Source: Alphaproteobacteria bacterium (GTDB lineage Bacteria; Pseudomonadota; Alphaproteobacteria; Micavibrionales; Micavibrionaceae). Taken from it: 64,000 bases of DNA. A program made the position numbers and the translations under genes. The notes below the pieces were generated by a model that ran no database searches, was not told the origin of the DNA, and saw only the letters and a list, made by a program, of their open reading frames with translations. Positions 8,602-16,469 of the stretch are shown one piece after another (position 1 is the first letter of the stretch; each line of letters begins with the position of its first letter). The stretch is taken from the NCBI GenBank assembly GCA_009995595.1, contig JAACPE010000002.1, forward strand, positions 372,001 through 436,000. Direction: 5' to 3'.

Positions 8602-10305
8602 ATGTCAGATCCATCGCAAAAACATGAACAAGAAGCATATCGCGTCCTTGCGCGTAAATACCGTCCCCAAAATTTTGATGATTTAATCGGCCAAGATGCC
8701 CTTGTGCGTACACTGAAAAATGCCATTGAATCGGGGCGTATTGCTCATGCCTTTATGCTGACAGGTATTCGCGGTGTGGGTAAAACGACAACGGCGCGTA
8801 TTATCGCCAAGGCGCTCAATTACACAGGAGCGGACGGCATGGCGGGGCCAACAACAGGCGATACGTCTGATTGTGATATTTGCAGAGCCATATCCGAAGA
8901 CCGCCATCCCGATGTCATGGAAATGGACGCAGCGTCCCGTACAGGGATTGATGATATTCGTGAAATTTTGGACGGTGTACGTTATGCCCCCACCTCTGCG
9001 CGCTATAAAGTGTATATTATTGACGAGGTGCACATGCTTTCAAAGCAGGCGTTTAACGCGCTTTTGAAAACACTCGAAGAGCCACCCGAGCACGTGAAAT
9101 TCATTTTTGCGACCACTGAAATCCGCAAAGTACCCATTACCGTCCTTTCAAGATGTCAGCGTTTTGACCTGCGCCGTATCGAGGCCGATGAGCTTGCCCG
9201 ATATTACGGTGAAATAGCAGGCAAAGAAAACGCAACAATAGAGGACGAAGCGCTGTCGCTTATTGCCCGCGCCGCCGATGGCTCGGTGCGTGATGGTTTA
9301 AGCTTGCTTGACCAATCAATTGCCCTTGGGGATGGCGCGGTCACGGGAGTGCAAGTTAAAGATATGCTCGGTCTTGCTGATCGCGGACGTATCCTTGATC
9401 TTCTTGAATCGGCTCTCAAAGGGCAGAGCAAGGAGTCGCTAGACATCATGGAAAATCTCTATCGTGATGGTGCCGACCCGATTGTGGTACTTCAAGACAT
9501 GCTTGATTTTACCCATGCCTTGACCAAGGTTAAAGCACTCCCCAAACTGCCCGACACACAACTTGCTGTGACAAAAGATGAGCGTGACCGTTTAAATGTA
9601 ATGGCAGGCAATCTTTCAATGCCCAGTTTGGGACGCACTTGGCAATTGCTTTTAAAAGGGATGGGCGAAGTTCGTACTGCGCCGCACCCGCTGAAGGCGG
9701 CAGAGATGATTATCTTACGCCTCCTATACGCCGCAGATTTACCTGATCCAGCAGAACTTATTAAGAAACTCCAACTTGACCCGCCCGCCAATAATGCGGC
9801 AGCGCAGCACGGTGCTTCAACCCCGAGCCAAGCGTCCACGCCCGTTGCTATGAAACCCGCTCAAGCATCATCAACGCAAGCGCAAACCCTTGCTCCAACA
9901 GCTATGGTGCAAACACAAACAAAAATGGTAGAAACAAACGCGCCGCGTCTTGATAGTTTGGCGAGTATTGTCGCAGCGCTTAATGAAAATCAAATGCAGG
10001 TTTTGGCGGGGCAAGTCACCTACTACGTTCATCTTGTAAAAATGAGTGACGGCCTGCTTGAAATATCACTCGCGGAAAACGCGCCGCAAAAACTCACCCA
10101 AGATTTGACCCAAGGTCTCAAACAAATCAGCAATACACGCTGGATTGTCACTATATCCAATAAGCAAGGCGCGCCAACATTGGCACAACAAGCCGAGGCA
10201 GCCGATCAAGAAAAACGTGCACAATTGATGCAAGAGCCGCTGATCCAAAATATCCTAAGCACCTTTGACGGTGCGCAGATTAAAAAAATTCACCCTAAAA
10301 ACTAA
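8602..10305 (+). CDS. dnaX: DNA polymerase III subunit gamma/tau
   Basis: A 567-residue clamp-loader ATPase. It shows KYRPQNFDDLIGQ (19-31), Walker A GIRGVGKTT (55-63), Walker B with DEVH (141-144) and the sensor/arginine-finger motif LSRCQRF (~182-188). The low-complexity Gln/Thr/Ala-rich linker is about residues 395-445, and the C-terminal part is the tau domain. The zinc module is unusual: the family has four Cys, but here only Cys91 and Cys94 (CDIC) remain. The first Cys position is Tyr (ALNYTG) and the second is Thr88. I see no A-rich slippery run of the kind that makes gamma in E. coli. Downstream is ybaB, 23 bases away. Confidence 0.96.
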   Translation: MSDPSQKHEQEAYRVLARKYRPQNFDDLIGQDALVRTLKNAIESGRIAHAFMLTGIRGVGKTTTARIIAKALNYTGADGMAGPTTGDTSDCDICRAISEDRHPDVMEMDAASRTGIDDIREILDGVRYAPTSARYKVYIIDEVHMLSKQAFNALLKTLEEPPEHVKFIFATTEIRKVPITVLSRCQRFDLRRIEADELARYYGEIAGKENATIEDEALSLIARAADGSVRDGLSLLDQSIALGDGAVTGVQVKDMLGLADRGRILDLLESALKGQSKESLDIMENLYRDGADPIVVLQDMLDFTHALTKVKALPKLPDTQLAVTKDERDRLNVMAGNLSMPSLGRTWQLLLKGMGEVRTAPHPLKAAEMIILRLLYAADLPDPAELIKKLQLDPPANNAAAQHGASTPSQASTPVAMKPAQASSTQAQTLAPTAMVQTQTKMVETNAPRLDSLASIVAALNENQMQVLAGQVTYYVHLVKMSDGLLEISLAENAPQKLTQDLTQGLKQISNTRWIVTISNKQGAPTLAQQAEAADQEKRAQLMQEPLIQNILSTFDGAQIKKIHPKN

Positions 10306-10328
10306 GATGATAAAAATAAGAGGACGAT

Positions 10329-10649
10329 ATGAACATTCAAAAAATGATGCAGCAAGCTAAAGAAATGCAAACAAAAATGGCGCAAATGCAAGATAAGCTT
10401 GGCGATATAATTGTTGAGGGCTCTGCTGGAGGTGGCCTTGTGAAGGTATCAATGAGCTGTAAAGGTGACGTTAAATCAATTTATATTGACCCTTCTATTT
10501 TAAATCCAGAAGAAAAAGAAATCGCCGAAGACCTGATTAAGGCAGCTCTCAACGACGCCAAGTCAAAAGCTGATCAAACCATGGCTGATGAAACCCAAAA
10601 AATGATGAGCGACATGGGTTTACCCGCAGGCATGCAACTGCCGTTTTAA
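10329..10649 (+). CDS. YbaB/EbfC family nucleoid-associated protein
   Basis: A 106-residue protein starting MNIQKMMQQAKEMQTKMAQMQDKLGDI, the amphipathic helix typical of YbaB, followed by the strands VEGSAGGGLVKVSMSCKGDVKSIYIDPSILNPEEKEIAED (split around residues 30-70) and a C-terminal helix. YbaB proteins are small dimeric DNA-binding, nucleoid-associated proteins. The start follows AGAGGACGAT. It is directly downstream of dnaX, the conserved place for this gene. The usual next gene, recR, is replaced here by xth. Confidence 0.93.
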   Translation: MNIQKMMQQAKEMQTKMAQMQDKLGDIIVEGSAGGGLVKVSMSCKGDVKSIYIDPSILNPEEKEIAEDLIKAALNDAKSKADQTMADETQKMMSDMGLPAGMQLPF

Positions 10650-10662
10650 AGGATAAAAACTT

Positions 10663-11451
10663 ATGAAACTTGCAACGTGGAATATTAATTCTGTGCGCTT
10701 GCGTGCGCCTATTGTACTTGATTATATGGCATCGCATGCGCCTGATATTTTATGCTTGCAAGAGACAAAATGCCCTGATGATCTTTTCCCGCTCGATCTA
10801 TTTCATGCGGCGGGGTATGAGCATATACACATGAGCGGCATGAAGGGGTATAACGGCGTTTGTATCTTTTCAAAAATTCCTTTCAAAAACTCTGCTGTTC
10901 ACTCCCGTGTGGGCAAAGATGATTGCCGTCACATCGAGGTGTCATTTGATGGGTTTGATCTGCATAACCTCTATATCCCCGCTGGAGGTGATGAGCCTGA
11001 TCGTGCGATAAACGAAAAATTCGGTCATAAGCTCGATTTTGTTGATGAAATGACTTCGTTTTTTTCTAAAAAATATACATCTAAAAAACCAGTTATTGTT
11101 GTGGGAGATTTTAATATTGCCCCACGCGAGCATGATGTTTGGTCATCCAAACAATTACAAAAAGTTGTGTCGCATACACCAATAGAATTAGAGCGATTAG
11201 AGAAAATGTATAACACACTTGATTGGGTTGATGCCGTGCGTCATTTTGTTCCCGATGAAGAAAAATGTTATTCGTGGTGGTCGTATCGCAATCGTGATTG
11301 GAAACAATCAAACCGTGGGCGCCGCCTTGATCACATTTGGGTAACGCCACCTTTAAAAGACAAACTTAAATCCTATGATATTCATGCAACCGCCCGCGAT
11401 TTTGAAAAACCATCCGACCATGTGCCTGTCATGGTAGAGATTGATCTTTAG
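10663..11451 (+). CDS. xth: Exodeoxyribonuclease III
   Basis: A 262-residue enzyme of the endonuclease/exonuclease/phosphatase fold that cleaves AP sites and degrades 3' ends in base excision repair. Motifs are WNINSVRLR (about 6-14), LQETK with the metal-binding Glu34, GDFNIAP (~146-152) with catalytic Asp and Asn, and the final SDHVPVM with catalytic Asp-His. It starts 13 bases after ybaB and is likely in the dnaX-ybaB transcript. Its last four bases overlap the convergent DUF1223 gene. Confidence 0.95.
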   Translation: MKLATWNINSVRLRAPIVLDYMASHAPDILCLQETKCPDDLFPLDLFHAAGYEHIHMSGMKGYNGVCIFSKIPFKNSAVHSRVGKDDCRHIEVSFDGFDLHNLYIPAGGDEPDRAINEKFGHKLDFVDEMTSFFSKKYTSKKPVIVVGDFNIAPREHDVWSSKQLQKVVSHTPIELERLEKMYNTLDWVDAVRHFVPDEEKCYSWWSYRNRDWKQSNRGRRLDHIWVTPPLKDKLKSYDIHATARDFEKPSDHVPVMVEIDL

Positions 11452-12179
11452 TTTTTAATCTGACCCGCAGCAATAATATCACCCGAGCCATTTTGGGTTT
11501 GTGCAATTATAACATAACCCGCAGCATTCTCTTTAATCTCGTAAGATATGCGTTTAGCCTCTCCATCCCATGTCCCTAGCGGTGTAATAGCTGTCACAGG
11601 ATTAGTGTATGAAACAGTACGCCCTGTGTTCTCACCAATTGGGATTTTTTGAGTATGCTTATTCGCATGCGAAATTAGCAAGAGCGCCACAGGCGATGAC
11701 AGGCCTTCTTTTTGCGGCAGAGTAATATCAAGAACCCCCTCATTATTAATAATACGAATAGGCAAGACATGATTATCCTGAAAGGCTTTATGAATTATTT
11801 TGTTCACTTGTCCTGTTTGATTGCCAACCACATCATAAACACCATTAATGACCATTTGCGGTGTATACGGGCCACGGCTTTTCAGGCTACGCGTATAATC
11901 ACGCTGGCGGCGCGTACAAAAATCTTGGGACAGTGTATCTTCCCAATGAAGATGATTCCAATAAGTCACATTGCAACTAAGGGCAATGATGTTTTTATTT
12001 TCTGAGAGCTCTCCTAATAATTTATCTGCTGGTGGACAAGACGAGCAGCTTTGGGATGTAAATAATTCTACAATAACTGGCGAGTGACCAGTGTCAGCTG
12101 ATTTTGCGAGTGCGCTTGTCATGATTTGAAGAAACAAAAAACCAGCAAAACTGGCGCAAATAAACAATAAAAAACGCAT
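11448..12179 (-). CDS. Secreted DUF1223 (thioredoxin-like fold) protein
   Basis: About 243 residues from the preferred start. Translation could begin at 12212, but ATG at 12179 follows AAAGGGATCAC, a good ribosome binding site, and yields a clean signal peptide (MRFLLFICASFAGFLFL...ALAKS). The mature part starts SPVIVELFTSQSCSSCPPADKL, the DUF1223 hallmark with a CSSC motif on a thioredoxin-like fold, and continues with ALSCNVTYWNHLHWEDTLSQ. The family has no assigned reaction; periplasmic location and CxxC suggest redox work, as inference. It is tail-to-tail with xth, overlapping four bases. Confidence 0.85.
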   Translation of the reverse strand: MRFLLFICASFAGFLFLQIMTSALAKSADTGHSPVIVELFTSQSCSSCPPADKLLGELSENKNIIALSCNVTYWNHLHWEDTLSQDFCTRRQRDYTRSLKSRGPYTPQMVINGVYDVVGNQTGQVNKIIHKAFQDNHVLPIRIINNEGVLDITLPQKEGLSSPVALLLISHANKHTQKIPIGENTGRTVSYTNPVTAITPLGTWDGEAKRISYEIKENAAGYVIIAQTQNGSGDIIAAGQIKN

Positions 12180-12233
12180 GTGATCCCTTTGAATAAGTAT
12201 TTTAATGCTCATTCGGGATAGGAATCTATTTTG

Positions 12234-13124
12234 TTACATCATCGGTAAATAAGGCTTTTGAAACATAATTAGAGAATAATAACCGAAATCTTTATAGCCG
12301 AGCGCCGTGTATGCTTTTTCTGAGGCTTCATTTTGCGAAAAGATAACAGTTTTCTTTTTCTCCCACCTGTCTCTTGCAACCAATAAAATAGAGGCGACGA
12401 TCGGGCTTGCAAAACCTTTTGTTCTGTTTTCTGGGCTCACCCATACGACACTGGGCTGAACTGTATCGTCAGTAACGGCGTTAAATCCCGAAAAGGCGAC
12501 AGGTTTTTCTTGATACTCAAACAACCAATATTTGCCATTACTCATAAAATCCTCAACATCGCGGGCAATACGCGCGCGCGATGTTTCATTATCCTGCCCG
12601 GAACCAAATTCCATTTCATAATCAAAACGCCATTTCATCATAAGATCACGGTCTTGCTCTTTGGGGTCACGGCGATAAAAATCTGGGTCATGGCATAAGG
12701 CAGGGACTTTTAAATCCTTAAGGGACATGGCCAAAAGATGCTCTTTTGAATTAACCGTGCGTGGCCACTCTTGTATATCCATGACTTCAATTAATTCTTG
12801 AGCTTGATCAAATGACCCTAAAATACCGCGAATGCTTCGCCCTGAATTAAAGGCATTTTTGATAACAGCTTGGCTTAATTCTGCAATACCGTCCTTTGCC
12901 TCAATCATAACATTGCCATTCCAATAATGGGCGATCACGCCCACTAATTTCCCATCACGAAACGCGCCAAAATGATCCCCTTGGTTGGGTAATCCTCGAT
13001 AAGTAAGGCCAGCAATGGCAATGTGAGAGCGCATAAACATGCAGCTCTCAGCATGTTTTTCTAAAAATACATCGGTATCAATACGATCAGAGCTATTTAA
13101 TTGACGCACTAAAATCATAGTCAA
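12234..13124 (-). CDS. Predicted GNAT-family acetyltransferase (COG3393-like)
   Basis: A 296-residue protein. The N-terminal half (to ~140) is a degenerate GNAT-like domain (HFGAFRDGKLVGVIAHYWNGNV). The C-terminal half carries the active-type GNAT fold: EYQEKPVAFSGFNAVTDDTV, then WVSPENRTKGFASPIVASIL with the acetyl-CoA loop at NRTKGFA, and IFSQNEASEKAYTALGYKDFGYY, the usual motif B ending. The arrangement fits the predicted acetyltransferase family COG3393. The substrate is unknown. ATG at 13118 is an alternative start. It is upstream of the DUF1223 gene on the same strand, 54 bases apart, so co-transcription is possible. Confidence 0.78.
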   Translation of the reverse strand: MTMILVRQLNSSDRIDTDVFLEKHAESCMFMRSHIAIAGLTYRGLPNQGDHFGAFRDGKLVGVIAHYWNGNVMIEAKDGIAELSQAVIKNAFNSGRSIRGILGSFDQAQELIEVMDIQEWPRTVNSKEHLLAMSLKDLKVPALCHDPDFYRRDPKEQDRDLMMKWRFDYEMEFGSGQDNETSRARIARDVEDFMSNGKYWLFEYQEKPVAFSGFNAVTDDTVQPSVVWVSPENRTKGFASPIVASILLVARDRWEKKKTVIFSQNEASEKAYTALGYKDFGYYSLIMFQKPYLPMM

Positions 13125-13151
13125 AGCATAGCATTTTTGGGGTCAAAAATC

Positions 13152-13334
13152 CTAAAAGTCTGTGCAGCGCCCACGGTTTTCCCAATCGCCATAGCGCGTA
13201 GGCTCTGGCCCATTAGTACCACCAAATTCCTCTGGCATAATCTCTGGCGTCATTGGGGGCAGGGGGTTGGTGTCTTGCGGCGCTTTTTCTTTTGTCTGTT
13301 TTGTGTTTTCTACACTTGGTTTTTTATCACTCAT
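13152..13334 (-). CDS. DUF1674 / SdhAF4-like succinate dehydrogenase assembly factor
   Basis: A 60-residue protein from ATG at 13334, which follows GAGAGG at a plausible distance; a longer reading to 13391 is less likely. The C-terminal block PEEFGGTNGPEPTRYGDWENRGRCTDF (spans the last 27 residues; key residues GP-EPTRYGDWE-GRC-DF) is the DUF1674/SDHAF4 signature. In mitochondria this factor binds the flavinylated SdhA subunit during complex II assembly; a similar role here is inferred from homology. The N-terminus is a low-complexity, charged tail. Its start codon overlaps the divergent chorismate mutase start region. Confidence 0.85.
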   Translation of the reverse strand: MSDKKPSVENTKQTKEKAPQDTNPLPPMTPEIMPEEFGGTNGPEPTRYGDWENRGRCTDF

Positions 13335-13341
13335 GGTTACA

Positions 13342-13677
13342 ATGCCTCTCATGGATGTTTTAGAAATAAAAGAGCTTACACCGCTTCGCAAAAAGATTGA
13401 TGCGCTTGATGATCAAATTATTGATTTATTGGGACAGCGTCTAGGCATTATTCATGAAGTTTCTGTCATAAAGGCACAACAAGACATCGCGCCCGTTCTC
13501 GAAGATCGCGTGATTCAAGTCCGTGAACGTGCCGTCCAACGCGCTGTCGCCCTTGGGTATGATGCCGATTTTATACGCGGGCTCTACCAAGATTTGATTG
13601 ATTATTCCTGCCATGTGGAACAATCCTATAAAGATAAAAACAATAAGGCTCTTCACATACAGAAAGATCAGGCATGA
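13342..13677 (+). CDS. Chorismate mutase (AroQ class)
   Basis: About 111 residues of all-helical AroQ chorismate mutase, converting chorismate to prephenate for Phe/Tyr synthesis. Visible elements are LRKKIDALDDQIIDLLGQRLGII (first helix, with the active-site Arg and Asp), EVSVIKAQQ with the Lys, and the C-terminal helix with YQDLIDYSCHVEQSY. The start is uncertain: ATG at 13333, 13342 and 13351 are all in frame and none has a strong ribosome binding site. These codons lie on top of the divergent DUF1674 start at 13334. The stop overlaps rsmB by four bases (ATGA). Confidence 0.85.
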   Translation: MPLMDVLEIKELTPLRKKIDALDDQIIDLLGQRLGIIHEVSVIKAQQDIAPVLEDRVIQVRERAVQRAVALGYDADFIRGLYQDLIDYSCHVEQSYKDKNNKALHIQKDQA

Positions 13678-15002
13678 CCGATCCACAAATGATAACGCCT
13701 GCGGGAGAGGGGCTCGAATCACGCCGCATCGCATATGAAATCCTCGAAAGCGTACTAATCCAAAAACAGCCCCTTGATCATATGCTCGAAAGTCATAAGG
13801 CCTTTAATAGCCTTAATACGCAAGATCGCGGCTTTGCCCGTATGCTGATTTCTACTACTTTGCGCCGCAAGGGGCAGCTTGATGATCTTATTATGCGCGC
13901 TATTACCCAAGATAAACCGCTCCACCCTGAACACCTTCGTTTGTTGCTTTATATTGGGATCGTTCAGATTCTCTTTATGGATGTCTCTGATCACGCCGCC
14001 GTCAATGTCACCGTAGAGCTTGCCAAAATGCTTGGTTTTGAACGTCAAAAAGGCCTGATTAACGCCGTCCTTCGGCGCATGACGAGCGAGGGTGCAGAAT
14101 GGATAAAACGTCAAGACCCCGTTCAGGCCAATATACCGCCATGGCTTTTATCATTATGGATTGATTCTTATGGCCTGTCGGGCGCGGCGCAAATCGCTGA
14201 AAGTTGCCTGTCTGAGGCCTCCCTTGATATCTCTGTCAAAGATCCCAAAATGAAGCTCAATTGGGCACAAGCGCTGGAAGCCACTATCTTGCCGACGGGT
14301 TCTCTGCGCCGCTCTGGTGGGGGAAATGTCGTCCATTTGCAGGGCTTTGATGAAGGCGCGTGGTGGATACAAGATGCCTCTGCCGCGCTCCCTGTGACGT
14401 TAATGGGGGACGTACAGGGCAAAACAGTGATTGATCTTTGCGCCGCCCCTGGCGGTAAAACGGCGCAGCTTGCTGCTGCTGGCGCAACAGTCCTTGCCGT
14501 TGACCGCGCCGCCAAACGCCTCAATATCCTGAAAGAAAACATGGCCCGCCTTGGCCTATCAAGCCATGTTCAAACCCATGTTGGTGATGGCGGCGAGTGG
14601 CTCCCTAAAGAGCCTGTCGATATCGTTCTTCTTGATGCACCATGTTCTGCGACGGGTACAATCCGCCGCCACCCTGATGTTATGCACCTTAAATCCAAAA
14701 GGGATGTGGAACAGCTTTGCAAAGTTCAAGCACGTCTTTTGGATAATGCTGCCAAAATGCTTAAATCAGGCGGCATGCTTATTTATTGTACCTGCTCCCT
14801 TCAAACCGAAGAGGGCGAAGACCAAGTGGGACGGTTCTTACACGACCACGCTGATTTTAAACGTCTTCCCATCACTGCGCCCGAAATCAACGATTCGCCT
14901 TTACTCATTAACGAAGAGGGTGAGCTTCGAATCCTACCCCATCACCTTGCCGCTCATGGTGGTATGGATGGTTTTTTTATCAGCCGTTTGATTAAAAGTT
15001 AA
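13674..15002 (+). CDS. rsmB: 16S rRNA (cytosine-967-C5)-methyltransferase RsmB
   Basis: A 442-residue protein. The N-terminal ~150 residues are NusB-like (RRIAYEILESVL, NTQDRGFARMLISTTLRR). The C-terminal half is a class I SAM methyltransferase: motif I VIDLCAAPGGKTAQLA, motif IV VLLDAPCSATGTIRRHPD with one conserved Cys, and motif VI LIYCTCSLQTEEGEDQ with the catalytic Cys (TCS). It modifies C967 in helix 31 of 16S rRNA. It overlaps the chorismate mutase stop by four bases. The rsmB-rpe-heparinase order recurs in alphaproteobacteria, here broken by one inserted minus-strand gene. Confidence 0.95.
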   Translation: MTDPQMITPAGEGLESRRIAYEILESVLIQKQPLDHMLESHKAFNSLNTQDRGFARMLISTTLRRKGQLDDLIMRAITQDKPLHPEHLRLLLYIGIVQILFMDVSDHAAVNVTVELAKMLGFERQKGLINAVLRRMTSEGAEWIKRQDPVQANIPPWLLSLWIDSYGLSGAAQIAESCLSEASLDISVKDPKMKLNWAQALEATILPTGSLRRSGGGNVVHLQGFDEGAWWIQDASAALPVTLMGDVQGKTVIDLCAAPGGKTAQLAAAGATVLAVDRAAKRLNILKENMARLGLSSHVQTHVGDGGEWLPKEPVDIVLLDAPCSATGTIRRHPDVMHLKSKRDVEQLCKVQARLLDNAAKMLKSGGMLIYCTCSLQTEEGEDQVGRFLHDHADFKRLPITAPEINDSPLLINEEGELRILPHHLAAHGGMDGFFISRLIKS

Positions 15003-15003
15003 A

Positions 15004-15627
15004 TTAGCGCATGGCCATAACGAGGCTGTCGGTTGGAGGAGGGCGAATATCTTGACCATCGCCGCGCTCATATATTTGGTCAGCCAGACAATGCACGCCG
15101 AAAAAAGCCATTGTTTGCGAGGCATTTTCAACCCATTCTTGTATCAATAAGCGTTGATCGTCCCTATATTCTGGGGTTTGTAATGCATGTGTGTAAGAGC
15201 TATAGCCTGATACATTCCAATTGGAACTAAATCCACCCTCAATAATCCGCACTAAATCCCCATTTGAGTTAAGTTGAGCGCTCACAGATTGCTGATTCAC
15301 ATGAAAATATCCGCCGCCTTCATTCCACATCACCCGCGCCGTAAAGCTATGGGTAATGCTCTGGACAGGTTTGTCTTGTTTTTGGGTGATAACTGACAAA
15401 GATACCCTAAAATTGCCACCAATATCTGCGACTTCTGAAACCTCACCATATTGCGGATAGTCAGGCCGCGCAAGGCGAACAGGCACGGCCTTTAGAGCCA
15501 TATCAATGCAAGATGCTGTCTGTGGATCTAATATTTGAAATGGCTCTGCTGCGACCTGCCCCGCCATCATAAAAGATGCAAGTAAAGTTGAATGAACCAA
15601 TCTATCTATACTCATTAAACAATGCAC
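15004..15627 (-). CDS. Exported protein of unknown function
   Basis: A 207-residue protein. The start is GTG at 15627, five bases after AAGGG; an in-frame ATG at 15615 is the alternative. An N-terminal hydrophobic stretch ending MAGQVAAEP predicts a signal peptide. The mature part is rich in beta-type sequence (FRVSLSVITQKQDKPVQSIT, MWNEGGGYFHVN, GYSSYTHALQT) with two Cys. I recognise no family. It lies between rsmB and rpe in the opposite direction, one base from the rsmB stop. Confidence 0.7.
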   Translation of the reverse strand: MHCLMSIDRLVHSTLLASFMMAGQVAAEPFQILDPQTASCIDMALKAVPVRLARPDYPQYGEVSEVADIGGNFRVSLSVITQKQDKPVQSITHSFTARVMWNEGGGYFHVNQQSVSAQLNSNGDLVRIIEGGFSSNWNVSGYSSYTHALQTPEYRDDQRLLIQEWVENASQTMAFFGVHCLADQIYERGDGQDIRPPPTDSLVMAMR

Positions 15628-15800
15628 CCATACCCTTTAAGCATAACCATAAAGCGTAAAAATCACCCTCGTCAAGTTTAGAAAATTTGCACTGTGGATA
15701 AAATCTCTATACACTGGAAATAATAGGCATTCGCCTGATTCTATTAAATGATTTTCCGCTGAGATGACCCTTCCTTCGTCCCAATCGAAAGTGAGCCCGC

Positions 15801-16460
15801 ATGACATATGATATAAAAATTTCCCCTTCCATCCTTTCTGCTGATTTTGGTCATTTGGCCGATGAGATCGCCGCTATAGACAAGGCAGGAGCGGATTATA
15901 TTCATATTGATGTGATGGATGGGCATTTTGTCCCTAATATTTCATTTGGGGCGCCTGTTTATAAATGCGTACGTTCGGCTTCTAAAAAGATATTCGATGT
16001 CCACCTTATGATATCCCCCACAGATGCTTACCTCAAAGATTTTGCAGACGCGGGCGCCGATATCATTACCGTCCATGCCGAAGCAGGGCCGCATCTTCAT
16101 CGCTCGCTTCAAACCATTAAGGCGCTCGGTAAAAAAGCGGGCGTCGCAATTAACCTTACAACACCTAATGATGTGCTGATATCTGTCATGGATATGGTTG
16201 ACCTTATTTTGGTCATGACTATTAACCCAGGCTTCGGGGGACAGGCCTTTGTCCCTGCGTCCCTAAAAAAGATAGCAGACGTACGCCGCCGCATAACTGA
16301 ATCAGGGCGCATGATTGACCTTGAGGTGGATGGTGGAATTACCCCTTTAACAGCCAAACAAGTGATTGACGCTGGCGCAAATGTTCTGGTTGCAGGAACC
16401 GCTATCTTCAAAGATGGGCCTGCAAAATACGCTGAAAACATCGCGGCAATCAGGGGCTAA
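15801..16460 (+). CDS. rpe: Ribulose-phosphate 3-epimerase
   Basis: A 219-residue TIM-barrel enzyme interconverting ribulose-5-P and xylulose-5-P in the pentose phosphate pathway. Motifs are [17 protein letters not shown] at the N-terminus, [19 protein letters not shown] (His and catalytic Asp, metal site), DVHLMI with the second His, [12 protein letters not shown] (phosphate-gripping loop) and LEVDGGI with the second catalytic Asp. It is followed nine bases later by the heparinase gene on the same strand. Confidence 0.97.
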   Translation: MTYDIKISPSILSADFGHLADEIAAIDKAGADYIHIDVMDGHFVPNISFGAPVYKCVRSASKKIFDVHLMISPTDAYLKDFADAGADIITVHAEAGPHLHRSLQTIKALGKKAGVAINLTTPNDVLISVMDMVDLILVMTINPGFGGQAFVPASLKKIADVRRRITESGRMIDLEVDGGITPLTAKQVIDAGANVLVAGTAIFKDGPAKYAENIAAIRG

Positions 16461-16469
16461 AATTTTCTA

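Noticed and set aside
9700-10305. Programmed frameshift in dnaX
   Set aside because: The E. coli-like A-rich slippery site with a following hairpin was not found; the linker region reads through normally.
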